Source of the DNA: Bog-756 sp963813525
Lineage (GTDB): Bacteria; Actinomycetota; Acidimicrobiia; Acidimicrobiales; RAAP-2
Reading direction: 5' to 3'
Assembly (NCBI GenBank): GCA_963813525.1
Contig: CAWEZI010000005.1
Location: 2,170,001 to 2,234,000 of the forward strand
DNA length: 64,000 nucleotides
The notes under the pieces: generated by a model
The model's database searches: none
The model's input: only the letters and a program-made list of their open reading frames with translations
What the model was told of the DNA's origin: nothing
Shown here: positions 17,381 to 25,324 of the stretch, one piece after another
Layout: each line of letters begins with the position of its first letter
Numbering within the stretch: the stretch's first letter is position 1
Translations under genes and position numbers: made by a program

Positions 17381-18637
17381 ATGTCGACGCATCTCGGGGA
17401 AGCCGCTGACCAGGTCGAGCCGCTCGAGCGGTTCGACCCCTTCGAGCTCCAGGACACGGTGTCCGGATCCATCCGGGATCCGTATCCGCGGATGGCCGAG
17501 ATGCGCCGCCAGTGCCCTGTGCATGTGGGTCCGATCGACCTCGGTGATGGCGCCGACGAAGTGGACCCGTCCGTACCACCCCCGGTGACGGTGTTCGGGT
17601 TCGACGAGACCGTCCAGGTCCTCCGGGACAACGAGACGTTCTCTTCGACGGTCTACGAGGGGATCATGGGCACCGTGATGGGTCGGACCATTCTCCAGAT
17701 GGACGAGCCCGAGCACCGGCTGCACCGGGCCCTGGTCTCGCCGACCTTCCGTTCCAAGGTGCTCGAGCAATGGGAGGGTGACCTCGTCCAGCGTGTGGTC
17801 AACGAGCTGATCGACCGTTTCGCCGGTGCAGGGAAAGCCGACCTGGTCCAGGAGCTCACCTTCAACTTCCCCGTACAGGTCATCGCTCAGATCCTGGGCC
17901 TGCCGCGCTCGGACTTCCCCATGTTCCAACGCTGGGCCATCCACATCACCAGTGTCGCCTCCAACTGGGATCGCGGCGTTGCCGCCTCGGACGCTCTGCG
18001 CGACTACTTCGCCGATGTTCTGGCCGAGCGCCGGCTTCATCCGGCCGAAGACCTGATCAGCGAGTTGGCGGTGTGTGAGGTCGACGGTCGCCGACTGGGG
18101 GACGAGGAGATCTACTCGTTCCTCCGCCTGCTCCTGCCGGCCGGTGTCGAGACCACCTATCGCGCTTCGGGCAATCTCCTCTACGGCCTGCTGACCAACC
18201 CTGATCAATTGCAGAAGGTCAAGGACGATCGATCCCTCATCCCCGATGCCTTCGAAGAGTCGATCCGCTGGGAGCCCCCGGTCACCATCATCCTCCGCCG
18301 CGCCATGCGGGACACCGAGCTGGCCGGCGTTCCCATCGCCGAAGGCGCCGACGTCGCCCTGTTGCTGGGTGCGGCCAACCGCGACGAGCGAAAGTACGAG
18401 CACCCCGAACTGTTCGATCTGTTCCGCGCCTCACGTCAGAGCGTTGGTTTCGGATTCGGGGTCCATGTCTGCCTCGGCATGCACCTGGCCCGGATGGAGA
18501 CCAGGGTGGCCATCAACACCCTCTTCGACCGGCTCCCCGACATCCATCTGGATCTCGAGGCCGGCGAGGACCTGCACATCAAGGGCATGGCCTTCCGCTC
18601 GCCCATTGCGCTGCCGGTGGCCTTCACCCCCGTCTGA
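17381..18637 (+). CDS. Cytochrome P450
   Basis: Heme monooxygenase, 418 residues, soluble bacterial type. The heme ligand is Cys364 in FGFGVHVCLGMHLARME, the E-x-x-R motif is EESIRW, and the I-helix reads LPAGVETTYRA with Glu in place of the commoner Asp. ATG 17381 follows a purine-rich AAGGGGAAGAG. It is first in a plus-strand unit with the gluconate-dehydrogenase-3-like and GMC genes. Given the neighbours, hydroxylation of a lipid or steroid-like acid is likely, but the CYP family was not assigned. No ferredoxin gene is present in the window. Confidence 0.93.
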   Translation: MSTHLGEAADQVEPLERFDPFELQDTVSGSIRDPYPRMAEMRRQCPVHVGPIDLGDGADEVDPSVPPPVTVFGFDETVQVLRDNETFSSTVYEGIMGTVMGRTILQMDEPEHRLHRALVSPTFRSKVLEQWEGDLVQRVVNELIDRFAGAGKADLVQELTFNFPVQVIAQILGLPRSDFPMFQRWAIHITSVASNWDRGVAASDALRDYFADVLAERRLHPAEDLISELAVCEVDGRRLGDEEIYSFLRLLLPAGVETTYRASGNLLYGLLTNPDQLQKVKDDRSLIPDAFEESIRWEPPVTIILRRAMRDTELAGVPIAEGADVALLLGAANRDERKYEHPELFDLFRASRQSVGFGFGVHVCLGMHLARMETRVAINTLFDRLPDIHLDLEAGEDLHIKGMAFRSPIALPVAFTPV

Positions 18638-18699
18638 GATATTCGGCGTCCGCACCGGCGTCCGGTTTCCGGCTCCGGTGGCATTGTTAGGGTGACCCG

Positions 18700-19263
18700 A
18701 TGCCTGTGTGGTTGACCGACGACGAGTACCGGGTGCTGTCGGCGGCCTGCGATCGACTGATTCCCCCGTCGGGCCCGATTCCCGGCGCGGCCGGCGCCGG
18801 TGTGCCCGACTACATCGACCGTCTTCTGGGTGCCTTCTCGTTCGATCCACCGCGCATCTGGGCCGGTGGCCCCACGTCGGGGCGCCACGGGGGCTCGGCC
18901 GACTTCGGAAGGTTCCAGCCTCTCTCCGCCCTCGACGAACTGGCGTGGCGTATGCGTATCGAAGGATCGCAGGGCCGCCCCGAACGCGAGTTCAACGGTC
19001 CGGTGGTGGGGCTCCAGCAGCGCTACCGCGAGGGCCTGACCGCCCTGGGTCCCGACTTCACCGCCGTCACTCACCGGGAGCAGGAGGATCGCCTCCGTGC
19101 CCTCCCCGACTTCGTGGAGCTTCTCTACGGCCACACCTGTGAGGGGATGTACGGAGCACCGGAGTACGGAGGCAACCGGAACCTGGCCGGGTGGCAGGCC
19201 ATCGGATTCGCCGGTGACGTACAGCCGCGGGGATGGACCGATGCCGAGGTGGCGGATCCATGA
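18700..19263 (+). CDS. Gluconate 2-dehydrogenase subunit 3-like protein
   Basis: 187 residues of the family that forms the small subunit of membrane-type gluconate dehydrogenases. The conserved N-terminal WLTDDEYRVLSAACDRLIP and the C-terminal motif YGAPEYGGNRNLAGWQAIGF are both clear. Classical members carry a Tat signal that exports the whole complex; none is visible here, so the complex is probably cytoplasmic. The stop overlaps the GMC oxidoreductase start by 4 bases (ATGA), so the two are very likely partner subunits. Confidence 0.85.
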   Translation: MPVWLTDDEYRVLSAACDRLIPPSGPIPGAAGAGVPDYIDRLLGAFSFDPPRIWAGGPTSGRHGGSADFGRFQPLSALDELAWRMRIEGSQGRPEREFNGPVVGLQQRYREGLTALGPDFTAVTHREQEDRLRALPDFVELLYGHTCEGMYGAPEYGGNRNLAGWQAIGFAGDVQPRGWTDAEVADP

Positions 19264-20900
19264 CCGTTGACGCTGTCATCATCGGGTCGGGCCCGGGAGG
19301 GGCCACCGTGGCCGACGTTCTCACCGCCGCCGGCTTGACGGTGACCATCGTCGAGAAGGGACGGAATCACCTCCTCGATCCCGACGACCCGACCCGTCCG
19401 GCCTTCGACTATTCCAACGACGAGATCAAGTTCCTCAACCGGCACTTCCTCGGTCCGGACCCGTTGATCGAGCCGCGCACGTTCCGTAGCCATCCGTCCG
19501 ATGGTGACCGGACCCACGTCGGCGAGTTCAACTCGGTGCCCACCACGGTCGGCGGCGGCGGGGTCCACGCAGACGGAAAAGTGCCCCGGTTCCGTCCCGA
19601 CGACTTCCGGGTCCTGTCGGTCTTCGGCCCGCAGCCCGACGCCGACGTGGCCGACTGGCCCCTCGACTATGACGAGCTGGAGCCTTCGTACGCCGAGGTT
19701 GAACGCTTGATCGGCGTGGCCGGAACCGAAGGGGCCAATCCCTTCGCCGCCCCCCGGTCGGGTCCCTTCCCCATGCCGTCGGGTGCTCCCATGTTCGGGG
19801 CCACCCTGTCCAGCGCGGCCGCCACCCGGCTGGGCTACCACCCCTACCCGGCGCCCACCGCGGCCAACAGCGTGCCCTACGACGGCCGACCGGCCTGCAA
19901 CAACTGCGGGTTCTGTGCCTACTTCGGGTGCCCCATCCACGCCAAGGGGGATCCGGTGGCCATGCTCCTCCGGGCCATGTCCAGCGGTCGGGCCGAGTTG
20001 CTGGCCGAGACGTTCGTCTCGCGCATCCGTACCGAAGGGCGGCGGGCCACGGGCGTCGATGTCATCGGTCCCGACGGGGCCACCCGCTTCGTGGAGGCAC
20101 GGCAGGTGGTGGTGGCGGCCGGCGCCATCGAGACCCCTCGTCTTCTGTTGCTGTCCGGCTTCGACCATCCCCTCATCGGGCGGTACCTGATGACCCACTT
20201 CCAGACCATCGCCGCCGGCTCACTGCCTTTCGCCACCCACGCCGATCGGGGACGGTCGGTGACCCATGTCCACGACGACATGATCGTCGGCGACCAGGCC
20301 AGTCGTGAGGCGGCGGCCGCCGCCGGTCTGCCCTGGCTGCGTGGGGGTTTGGTCGAGCACAGCGGGTCCGGACTTCCCATCATGGAGGCCAAGCACACGC
20401 CGTGGGGCGAGAGGCATCGGCCGATGATGGAACGCTCGCCCATCCGGGCCCGGTTGTGGGCTTTCATCATGCAGGGTGAGGACCTTCCCTATCCCGACAA
20501 CCGGGTCGATCTCGACCCGGTTGTCCGTGATGCACGCGGCTTTCCCGTGGCCCGTGTCACCTACCGTCCGGGACGTCACGAACGGGTGGCCTCCGATCAC
20601 TACGGGCCCCGACTGGCGGCCATCCTGAAGGAGATGGGAGCCGAGTGGACATCGGTGTCAACCTCGCCGGGCACCGGCAACGCCTCGTCGCCCTCGACCA
20701 TCCCCGAGAGCAGGCACAACATGGGAACCGCCCGTATGGGCACCGATCCGGCCACATCGGTGGTCGATCCCGAGGGCCGTGTGCACGGGTTCGACAACGT
20801 GGTGGTGGCGGACTCGTCGGTCTTCGTCACCTCGGCCGGCTACGGTCCGACCCTCACTCTGGCTGCTCTGGCGGCCCGGGCCGCCCACCGCATGGTCTGA
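19260..20900 (+). CDS. GMC-family FAD oxidoreductase
   Basis: 546-residue alcohol dehydrogenase or oxidase type flavoprotein. The FAD dinucleotide motif is GSGPGG near residue 9, the conserved Cys-rich segment is CNNCGFCAYFGCP, and the C-terminal GMC signature has NMGTARMG and VTSAGYGPTLTLAALA. It pairs with the preceding subunit-3-like protein. Following a P450 gene, it may oxidise the hydroxyl group the P450 introduces; this is inference. No heme c subunit is present, so the electron acceptor is open. The start ATG 19260 overlaps the previous stop. Confidence 0.88.
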   Translation: MTVDAVIIGSGPGGATVADVLTAAGLTVTIVEKGRNHLLDPDDPTRPAFDYSNDEIKFLNRHFLGPDPLIEPRTFRSHPSDGDRTHVGEFNSVPTTVGGGGVHADGKVPRFRPDDFRVLSVFGPQPDADVADWPLDYDELEPSYAEVERLIGVAGTEGANPFAAPRSGPFPMPSGAPMFGATLSSAAATRLGYHPYPAPTAANSVPYDGRPACNNCGFCAYFGCPIHAKGDPVAMLLRAMSSGRAELLAETFVSRIRTEGRRATGVDVIGPDGATRFVEARQVVVAAGAIETPRLLLLSGFDHPLIGRYLMTHFQTIAAGSLPFATHADRGRSVTHVHDDMIVGDQASREAAAAAGLPWLRGGLVEHSGSGLPIMEAKHTPWGERHRPMMERSPIRARLWAFIMQGEDLPYPDNRVDLDPVVRDARGFPVARVTYRPGRHERVASDHYGPRLAAILKEMGAEWTSVSTSPGTGNASSPSTIPESRHNMGTARMGTDPATSVVDPEGRVHGFDNVVVADSSVFVTSAGYGPTLTLAALAARAAHRMV

Positions 20901-20932
20901 CCGGGCCGTACCGATTCCGTTCGACGCCGTCG

Positions 20933-21002
20933 GCGCAGTCCACGCGGCGCAGTCCACGCGGTTCAGCCCACGCGGTTCAGTCCACGCGGTTCAGTCCACG
21001 CC
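20933..21002. repeat. Five tandem 14-bp repeats across a stop codon
   Basis: Units at 20933-20946, 20947-20960, 20961-20974, 20975-20988 and 20989-21002. The first two read GCGCAGTCCACGCG, later ones GTTCAGTCCACGCG with one or two changes. The last unit includes the final codons and TGA of the minus-strand thiolase homologue, and the array fills most of the gap to the GMC gene. 14 is not a multiple of three and there are no spacers, so it is not a CRISPR. It may have grown by slippage from the gene end. Confidence 0.9.
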
Positions 21003-22211
21003 CCGGGTGAGGAGGAGGGTGCCGGCGATAGGACCGCCGCCGTTGCTGACCGCAGCTACCTCGGGGAAACGGTCGCCGCCGCGCAGGACCTGACGGTCCC
21101 CGCCCTCGCCCCGCAGCTGGACGCAGGCCTCGTGGATGAGCCCGAAGCCGTGGAGCCGGCCGCCGGACAGCTGTCCGCCTGCGGTGTTGAGGGGAAGGAC
21201 GCCCGCCCGTCCGATGGCGGACCCGTCAGCCACAAAAGGCCCGCTCTCGCCGCGTCCGCAGAAACCCAGGGCTTCCAGCCACACCATGGCGAGGATGGAG
21301 AAGCCGTCATAGAGCTGGGCCACGTCGACGTCGTGGGGCTGCAGATCGGTCCTCTCCCACATCGAGGCGGCCGCATCACGAGCGGCCATCGAGGTCGGAT
21401 CGGCGTACTGGTCCCAACTGGCGCGACCCCGGAGGGCGGTACCCACCGCGTTCACGTGGCAGACGGTGCGGGGAGCGTCGGGGGCGTAGTCGCGGTGGGA
21501 GACCACCAGAGCGGTCGATCCGTCGCAGGGTGCATCGCAGTCGTACAGGCAGAGGGGAGTCGAGATCATCCGGGCATCGAGGTAACCGGCCAGATCGAGG
21601 GGATCGCGATAGATGGCTTTGGGATTGAGGCCGGCGTTGCGCCGGCCGTTGAGAGCGATCTGGGCCAATTGCTCCCGGGTCAGTGAGAATTCGTGCATGC
21701 GCCGCTGGGCCACCAGAGCGATCCAGTTGACCGCCGACACGGCCCCGTAGGGGAGTGACCACTGGAGGAAACCCGAAAATCGCGGCACACCGCCGCCCCC
21801 TCCACCGCCGCCCCCGATTCCTTGGCGTCCGCCACTGCCCTGGGCGGTGGCCTCCGAAACCGTCCGGTAGACGAGCACGTGGCGGGCCAGTCCGGCCCCC
21901 ACGGCCAGGCAGGCGGCGATGACGGCTCGCATCTGGCCCGGCCCTTCGCCGCCCCCGTCGTGCCAGTCGAGCTCGAGACGCAGAGCATCCTGCACCTCCG
22001 GACTGCTCGGCCCGGCGAACCCGGCCGTACCGGCACCCATGCCCGGATAGGTGGCCAGCCCGTCGATGTCGTCGCGGGTCAGCCCGGCATCTTGGATGGC
22101 GGCCAGGCACGCCTCCACCGTTATGTCGATGTCGGACCGTCCGAGTGGCCGGCCTATCGCCGACTGGCCGATCCCCGAGATGACGGCCTGGCGTTCGAGA
22201 GGTTCGCTCAC
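20991..22211 (-). CDS. Thiolase-fold lipid-transfer-protein (Ltp2-like) retro-aldolase candidate
   Basis: 406 residues from GTG 22211, with GGGAGG 8 bases upstream on this strand. Its thiolase superfamily fold resembles the nonspecific lipid-transfer-protein branch (SCP-x/Ltp2): AVISGIGQSAIGRP at the N-terminus, ITVEACLAAIQDAGL, and late DVAQLYDGFSILAMVWLEALGFCGRGE. The thiolase nucleophile position lies in GPGQMRAVIAACLAVG without the usual Cys context. It is encoded one base after a DUF35 protein; in steroid degradation, Ltp2 with a DUF35 partner cleaves the side chain by retro-aldol reaction. A run of nine Gly at residues 133-141 is unusual. The C-terminal codons come from a tandem repeat. 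Confidence 0.82.
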   Translation of the reverse strand: MSEPLERQAVISGIGQSAIGRPLGRSDIDITVEACLAAIQDAGLTRDDIDGLATYPGMGAGTAGFAGPSSPEVQDALRLELDWHDGGGEGPGQMRAVIAACLAVGAGLARHVLVYRTVSEATAQGSGGRQGIGGGGGGGGGVPRFSGFLQWSLPYGAVSAVNWIALVAQRRMHEFSLTREQLAQIALNGRRNAGLNPKAIYRDPLDLAGYLDARMISTPLCLYDCDAPCDGSTALVVSHRDYAPDAPRTVCHVNAVGTALRGRASWDQYADPTSMAARDAAASMWERTDLQPHDVDVAQLYDGFSILAMVWLEALGFCGRGESGPFVADGSAIGRAGVLPLNTAGGQLSGGRLHGFGLIHEACVQLRGEGGDRQVLRGGDRFPEVAAVSNGGGPIAGTLLLTRGVD

Positions 22212-22212
22212 C

Positions 22213-22668
22213 TCAACCCTCCCGGTCGGCGCCCGGCGCCGCAGACGGCCGGAAGAGAGGAAGGTAGACGTCATCGTTGTGCTCGAATACGACTTCGAGA
22301 GCCATCCCCGCGTGCACCTGGTCGAGTTCCACATCGACCAGGTTGGTGGTCAGTCGCACGCTTTCCTGCTCATCGATGGCCACCAGACCTATGAGGTAAG
22401 GATCACTTCCTGGTATCCACTGCTGGATGTTGCAGGTGTAGGCGACCAGGGTGGCCTTGCCGCTCACCGGCTCCGGAGACAGATCCCGGGACAGACAGGT
22501 GGGGCACACCGGTGACGGCGGATGGACGTAGGTGGCGCAGCTGTGGCAGCGCAAGAAACGGAGTCGCCCGTCGGCCCCGCTCGTCCAGAAGAATTGGTTG
22601 TCCTGATCGATGCGGGGCAGGAGCCGGAAAGCCGGGCCTCGGGCCAGCACCCGGTCAGCTTCGACCAT
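22213..22668 (-). CDS. Zn-ribbon/OB-fold (DUF35) protein, partner of the thiolase homologue
   Basis: 151 residues. The rubredoxin-like zinc ribbon has CHSC and CPTC separated by THVxPP-type sequence (TYVHPPSPVCPTC), followed by the OB-fold with GKATLVAYTCNIQQWIPG and LVDVELDQVHAGMALEV. DUF35 proteins bind acyl-CoA and pair with cysteine-less thiolases; ChsH2-type DUF35 with Ltp2 is the known steroid retro-aldolase. The gene order (DUF35 then thiolase, 1 base apart) fits that pairing. ATG 22668 overlaps the upstream 2-hydroxyacid dehydrogenase by 14 bases. Confidence 0.88.
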   Translation of the reverse strand: MVEADRVLARGPAFRLLPRIDQDNQFFWTSGADGRLRFLRCHSCATYVHPPSPVCPTCLSRDLSPEPVSGKATLVAYTCNIQQWIPGSDPYLIGLVAIDEQESVRLTTNLVDVELDQVHAGMALEVVFEHNDDVYLPLFRPSAAPGADREG

Positions 22669-23644
22669 CGAGGACCTCGGGATTGGCGATGTGGAGAGGT
22701 CGGGCGCCGGCCATCAGCCGGCACAGGTCCTCGGCGATGGTGGCGGTGTGATTCGACTCGGTGTCGAAGGTGGCACCCCCTATGTGAGGCGTCAGCACGA
22801 CCGACCCGAATTCTGTGAGGGGGTGATCGACGGCCAGCGACTCACCCTCGAAGTGATCGAGTCCCGCTGCTCCCACTTTGCCTGATCGCAACGCAGCCAC
22901 CAGGGCGTCGGTGTCGTGAAGTTGGGCCCTGGCCGTGTTGATGAAGACGACCCCGTCCCGCATGGCATCGAACTCCTTGGCACCGATCATGCCGGTCGTC
23001 TCGGGCGTCACCGGGGCATGCAGAGAGATCACGTCGGAGCGCGTGAGGAGCTCGTCCAGGCTGACCGTCGGCTCCTTGGCGTAGGGGTCGTAGGCGATGA
23101 CTTCGAGCCCGAGTCCCCGGAGGCGCCAGCGCAGGGCCCGCCCGACGGCGCCCAAGCCGACCAGGCCCGCCGTGCGTCCGGCCAGTTCCCAGGCTCGGAA
23201 GCGTTGGTAGGGGATCGTCCCGTCCTTGTAGATCTCGCCCCGGCGGACGTCGGCATCAGCGCCGACGACACCTCGGGTGGCCGAAAAGAGCAGGGCCACG
23301 GCCAGCTCGGCCACGGCGTTGGCATTACGGGCTGGAGCATGAAGCACAGGAATACCGGCCGCGGTGGCCGCAGGGACATCGACATTGTTCGGATCACCCC
23401 GGCAGCTGCACACGGCCACCAGGGGCTGCTCGAAGAGGGCGCCCGCACAGCGATCGCTCTCGACGACGACGATGCGGGCATCTTCGGCCGCTACCCGCTC
23501 GGCCAACTGGTCGGCGTTGTATATCCGCAGGGAGGGCTGATCGAGCCACGAGTCAAGGGTCAGATCGGCCAGCTCCTGGAGGAGGGTGAGCCCGGGGCCC
23601 CTCACCGCCGCGGTCACCAGGGCTCTTGGTCGTTGTTCGGGCAT
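22655..23644 (-). CDS. D-isomer-specific 2-hydroxyacid dehydrogenase
   Basis: 329 residues, NAD(P)-dependent reduction of a 2-keto acid. The Rossmann motif is GLVGLGAVG; the catalytic triad elements are Arg in NTARAQL, Glu in DHFEGES and His in TPHIGGAT. The last 14 bases overlap the DUF35 gene, so the three minus-strand genes probably form one unit. A role next to a retro-aldolase pair is not obvious. Because an FGGY kinase is divergently encoded 80 bases away, the enzyme could instead belong to sugar-acid metabolism. Confidence 0.88.
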   Translation of the reverse strand: MPEQRPRALVTAAVRGPGLTLLQELADLTLDSWLDQPSLRIYNADQLAERVAAEDARIVVVESDRCAGALFEQPLVAVCSCRGDPNNVDVPAATAAGIPVLHAPARNANAVAELAVALLFSATRGVVGADADVRRGEIYKDGTIPYQRFRAWELAGRTAGLVGLGAVGRALRWRLRGLGLEVIAYDPYAKEPTVSLDELLTRSDVISLHAPVTPETTGMIGAKEFDAMRDGVVFINTARAQLHDTDALVAALRSGKVGAAGLDHFEGESLAVDHPLTEFGSVVLTPHIGGATFDTESNHTATIAEDLCRLMAGARPLHIANPEVLDGRS

Positions 23645-23724
23645 CGAGCTGCCAACTCCTCGTTCGTGGTTCTCCGTCGTCCCCCGACGCCGGGCACCGG
23701 CCAGGGGACCGGTTCTCGTCCATA

Positions 23725-25167
23725 ATGGCTTGTCATGACGAAAATGTCAGGTTCGTGAGGCGTCCGCCCGGAGGGGATTGCACCATCGGGGTCGACGTGG
23801 GCACCACTTCGGTCAAGGCGGTGGCCGTCGATGCCGACGGGATCGTGGTGGCCAGGACCCGGGTTCCCCACCGTGTGCTGACGCCCAGCGCCGACCATCT
23901 CGAGCACGATGTGGCCCGAGCCTGGCGTCGGGGGCCGAGGCGCGCCTTTGCCGCCGTTTCCGATGAGCTCGAGGGGCCCGCCGCCGGGGTGGCGGTCACC
24001 TCGATGGTTCCCTCGATCACCGCCGTCGACCGGCGGGGGCGGGCCCTACTCCCTGGCCTTCTCTACGGCGACGTCCGAGCGCGCGTTCCGGGCGCCGAGG
24101 GGGCACCGGTCGGGCCGGCCAGCGACCCTGGCGACGAGCGGGACCAGGGCCGGCGCATGCTCGAGTGGGCCGTCCGCCAGTTACCCGGGGCCCATGGCTA
24201 CTGGAACTGCCAAGCCATGGCCACCCACGCCCTCACCGGAGTGCCGGCCGTGGACATGGCGGCGGCCATGTCCTTTGGGGATCTCTTCCGACGGGGTGGT
24301 TGGGACACGGCGGCCCTGGCCGAACTGGGCCTGGTGGAGGACCAGCTGCCGGTGATCGGTCCGATGGGCGGTGGTATCGGCCACATACCGGGAACAGAGA
24401 CGGCCTTTGCCGGTGGGTCGATCGACGCCTTCTGTGAGCAGATCGTGGCCGGCGCCACCAAACCCGGTGACGTCCTGGTCATCTTCGGGGCCACCCTCAT
24501 CGTGTGGGTGGTGACCGACCAGTTTTCCGAAGCGCCCGGGCTCTTGAGCCTGCCCCACACCGTTCCCGGCCTGTTTCTCACCGGTGGACCCAGCAACGCC
24601 GGGGCTCTCTTCGCCGACTGGGTACACGCCCTGGTGGGGAAGCGGCAGCGGCGTTCGACAGGACCCCAGCCGGTCGGGTCGGATCATCAGCGGGGCGGTG
24701 ATCCCGCCCAGATTCCGGTCTGGCTTCCCTATCTCCGTGGCGAGCGCACGCCGTTCCACGATTTCCGATTGCGGGCCAGTGTGCACCGACTGGACATCTC
24801 CCAGGGACCGGAGGCGCTCATCCGGGGCGCCCATGAGGCCAGCGGTTTCGTGATCAGACGGATGATCGAGCGCTCCTCTACGGCGGCCCACCGCATCGTG
24901 GCCACCGGCGGTGGGTCCCGCTCGCTGGCCTGGATGCAGGCGGTGGCCGATGCCACCGGATTGCCGGTGGACACGGTCGAGGTCTCTGAAGGAGCGGCGC
25001 TGGGGGCGGCTTTTCTGGCCCGGATGGCAGCCGGGCTCACCTCGTCGTTCGAGGCCGCCGCCGGATGGTCCCGTGTGGGGCGGAGAGTCGATCCCGACCC
25101 GCAGTGGACCGCCGCCGCCGACCAGCGCTACGAACAGTTCGACGCATTGGGCCCCGGGTCAGCTTGA
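23725..25167 (+). CDS. FGGY-family carbohydrate kinase (xylulokinase-like)
   Basis: Sugar or polyol kinase of about 480 residues. N-terminal phosphate loop CTIGVDVGTTSVKAV, later GGPSNAGALFADWV, and the C-terminal ATP-binding motif ATGGGSRSLAWMQAVADATG with SEGAALGAAFLA. Two starts are possible: ATG 23725 (MACHDEN) or GTG 23755, which would start ten residues later, closer to the family norm; neither has a good ribosome site. The middle (residues about 150-160, GLLYGDVRA) fits the substrate domain, but the sugar cannot be deduced. It stands alone between a divergent dehydrogenase and a convergent alcohol dehydrogenase. Confidence 0.85.
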   Translation: MACHDENVRFVRRPPGGDCTIGVDVGTTSVKAVAVDADGIVVARTRVPHRVLTPSADHLEHDVARAWRRGPRRAFAAVSDELEGPAAGVAVTSMVPSITAVDRRGRALLPGLLYGDVRARVPGAEGAPVGPASDPGDERDQGRRMLEWAVRQLPGAHGYWNCQAMATHALTGVPAVDMAAAMSFGDLFRRGGWDTAALAELGLVEDQLPVIGPMGGGIGHIPGTETAFAGGSIDAFCEQIVAGATKPGDVLVIFGATLIVWVVTDQFSEAPGLLSLPHTVPGLFLTGGPSNAGALFADWVHALVGKRQRRSTGPQPVGSDHQRGGDPAQIPVWLPYLRGERTPFHDFRLRASVHRLDISQGPEALIRGAHEASGFVIRRMIERSSTAAHRIVATGGGSRSLAWMQAVADATGLPVDTVEVSEGAALGAAFLARMAAGLTSSFEAAAGWSRVGRRVDPDPQWTAAADQRYEQFDALGPGSA

Positions 25168-25193
25168 GCACCGGCTCAGCGTTGAGCACCGAA

Positions 25194-25212
25194 ACGGGTT
25201 GACTCAACCCGT
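25194..25212. terminator. Perfect 19-bp palindrome between convergent genes
   Basis: ACGGGTTGA-C-TCAACCCGT begins 27 bases after the kinase stop and 113 bases before the end of the convergent alcohol dehydrogenase. As RNA it gives a strong stem in both directions, so a bidirectional terminator is likely. TTGAGCACCG occurs twice just before it (25164-25173, 25182-25191), and a 12-bp palindrome GGCACCGGTGCC follows at 25275-25286. Confidence 0.5.
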
Positions 25213-25324
25213 GGGGAGGTCCGATGCACACGGGCAACCGTGACCGATCGGACCCACGAGTAACCCAGTCGTCTGGCACCGGTGCCCCATCAGGTCAGAT
25301 TCCCGCCAGCGCCGCAAGGGTCTT

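Noticed and set aside
16637..18403. TetR gene read as a much longer protein extending under the P450 gene
   Set aside because: The extension is antisense to the P450, and TetR proteins begin just before the helix-turn-helix; GTG 17257 gives the normal length.
20933..21002. Possible CRISPR-like array
   Set aside because: Units are 14 bp, directly adjacent with no unique spacers, and no cas gene is near.
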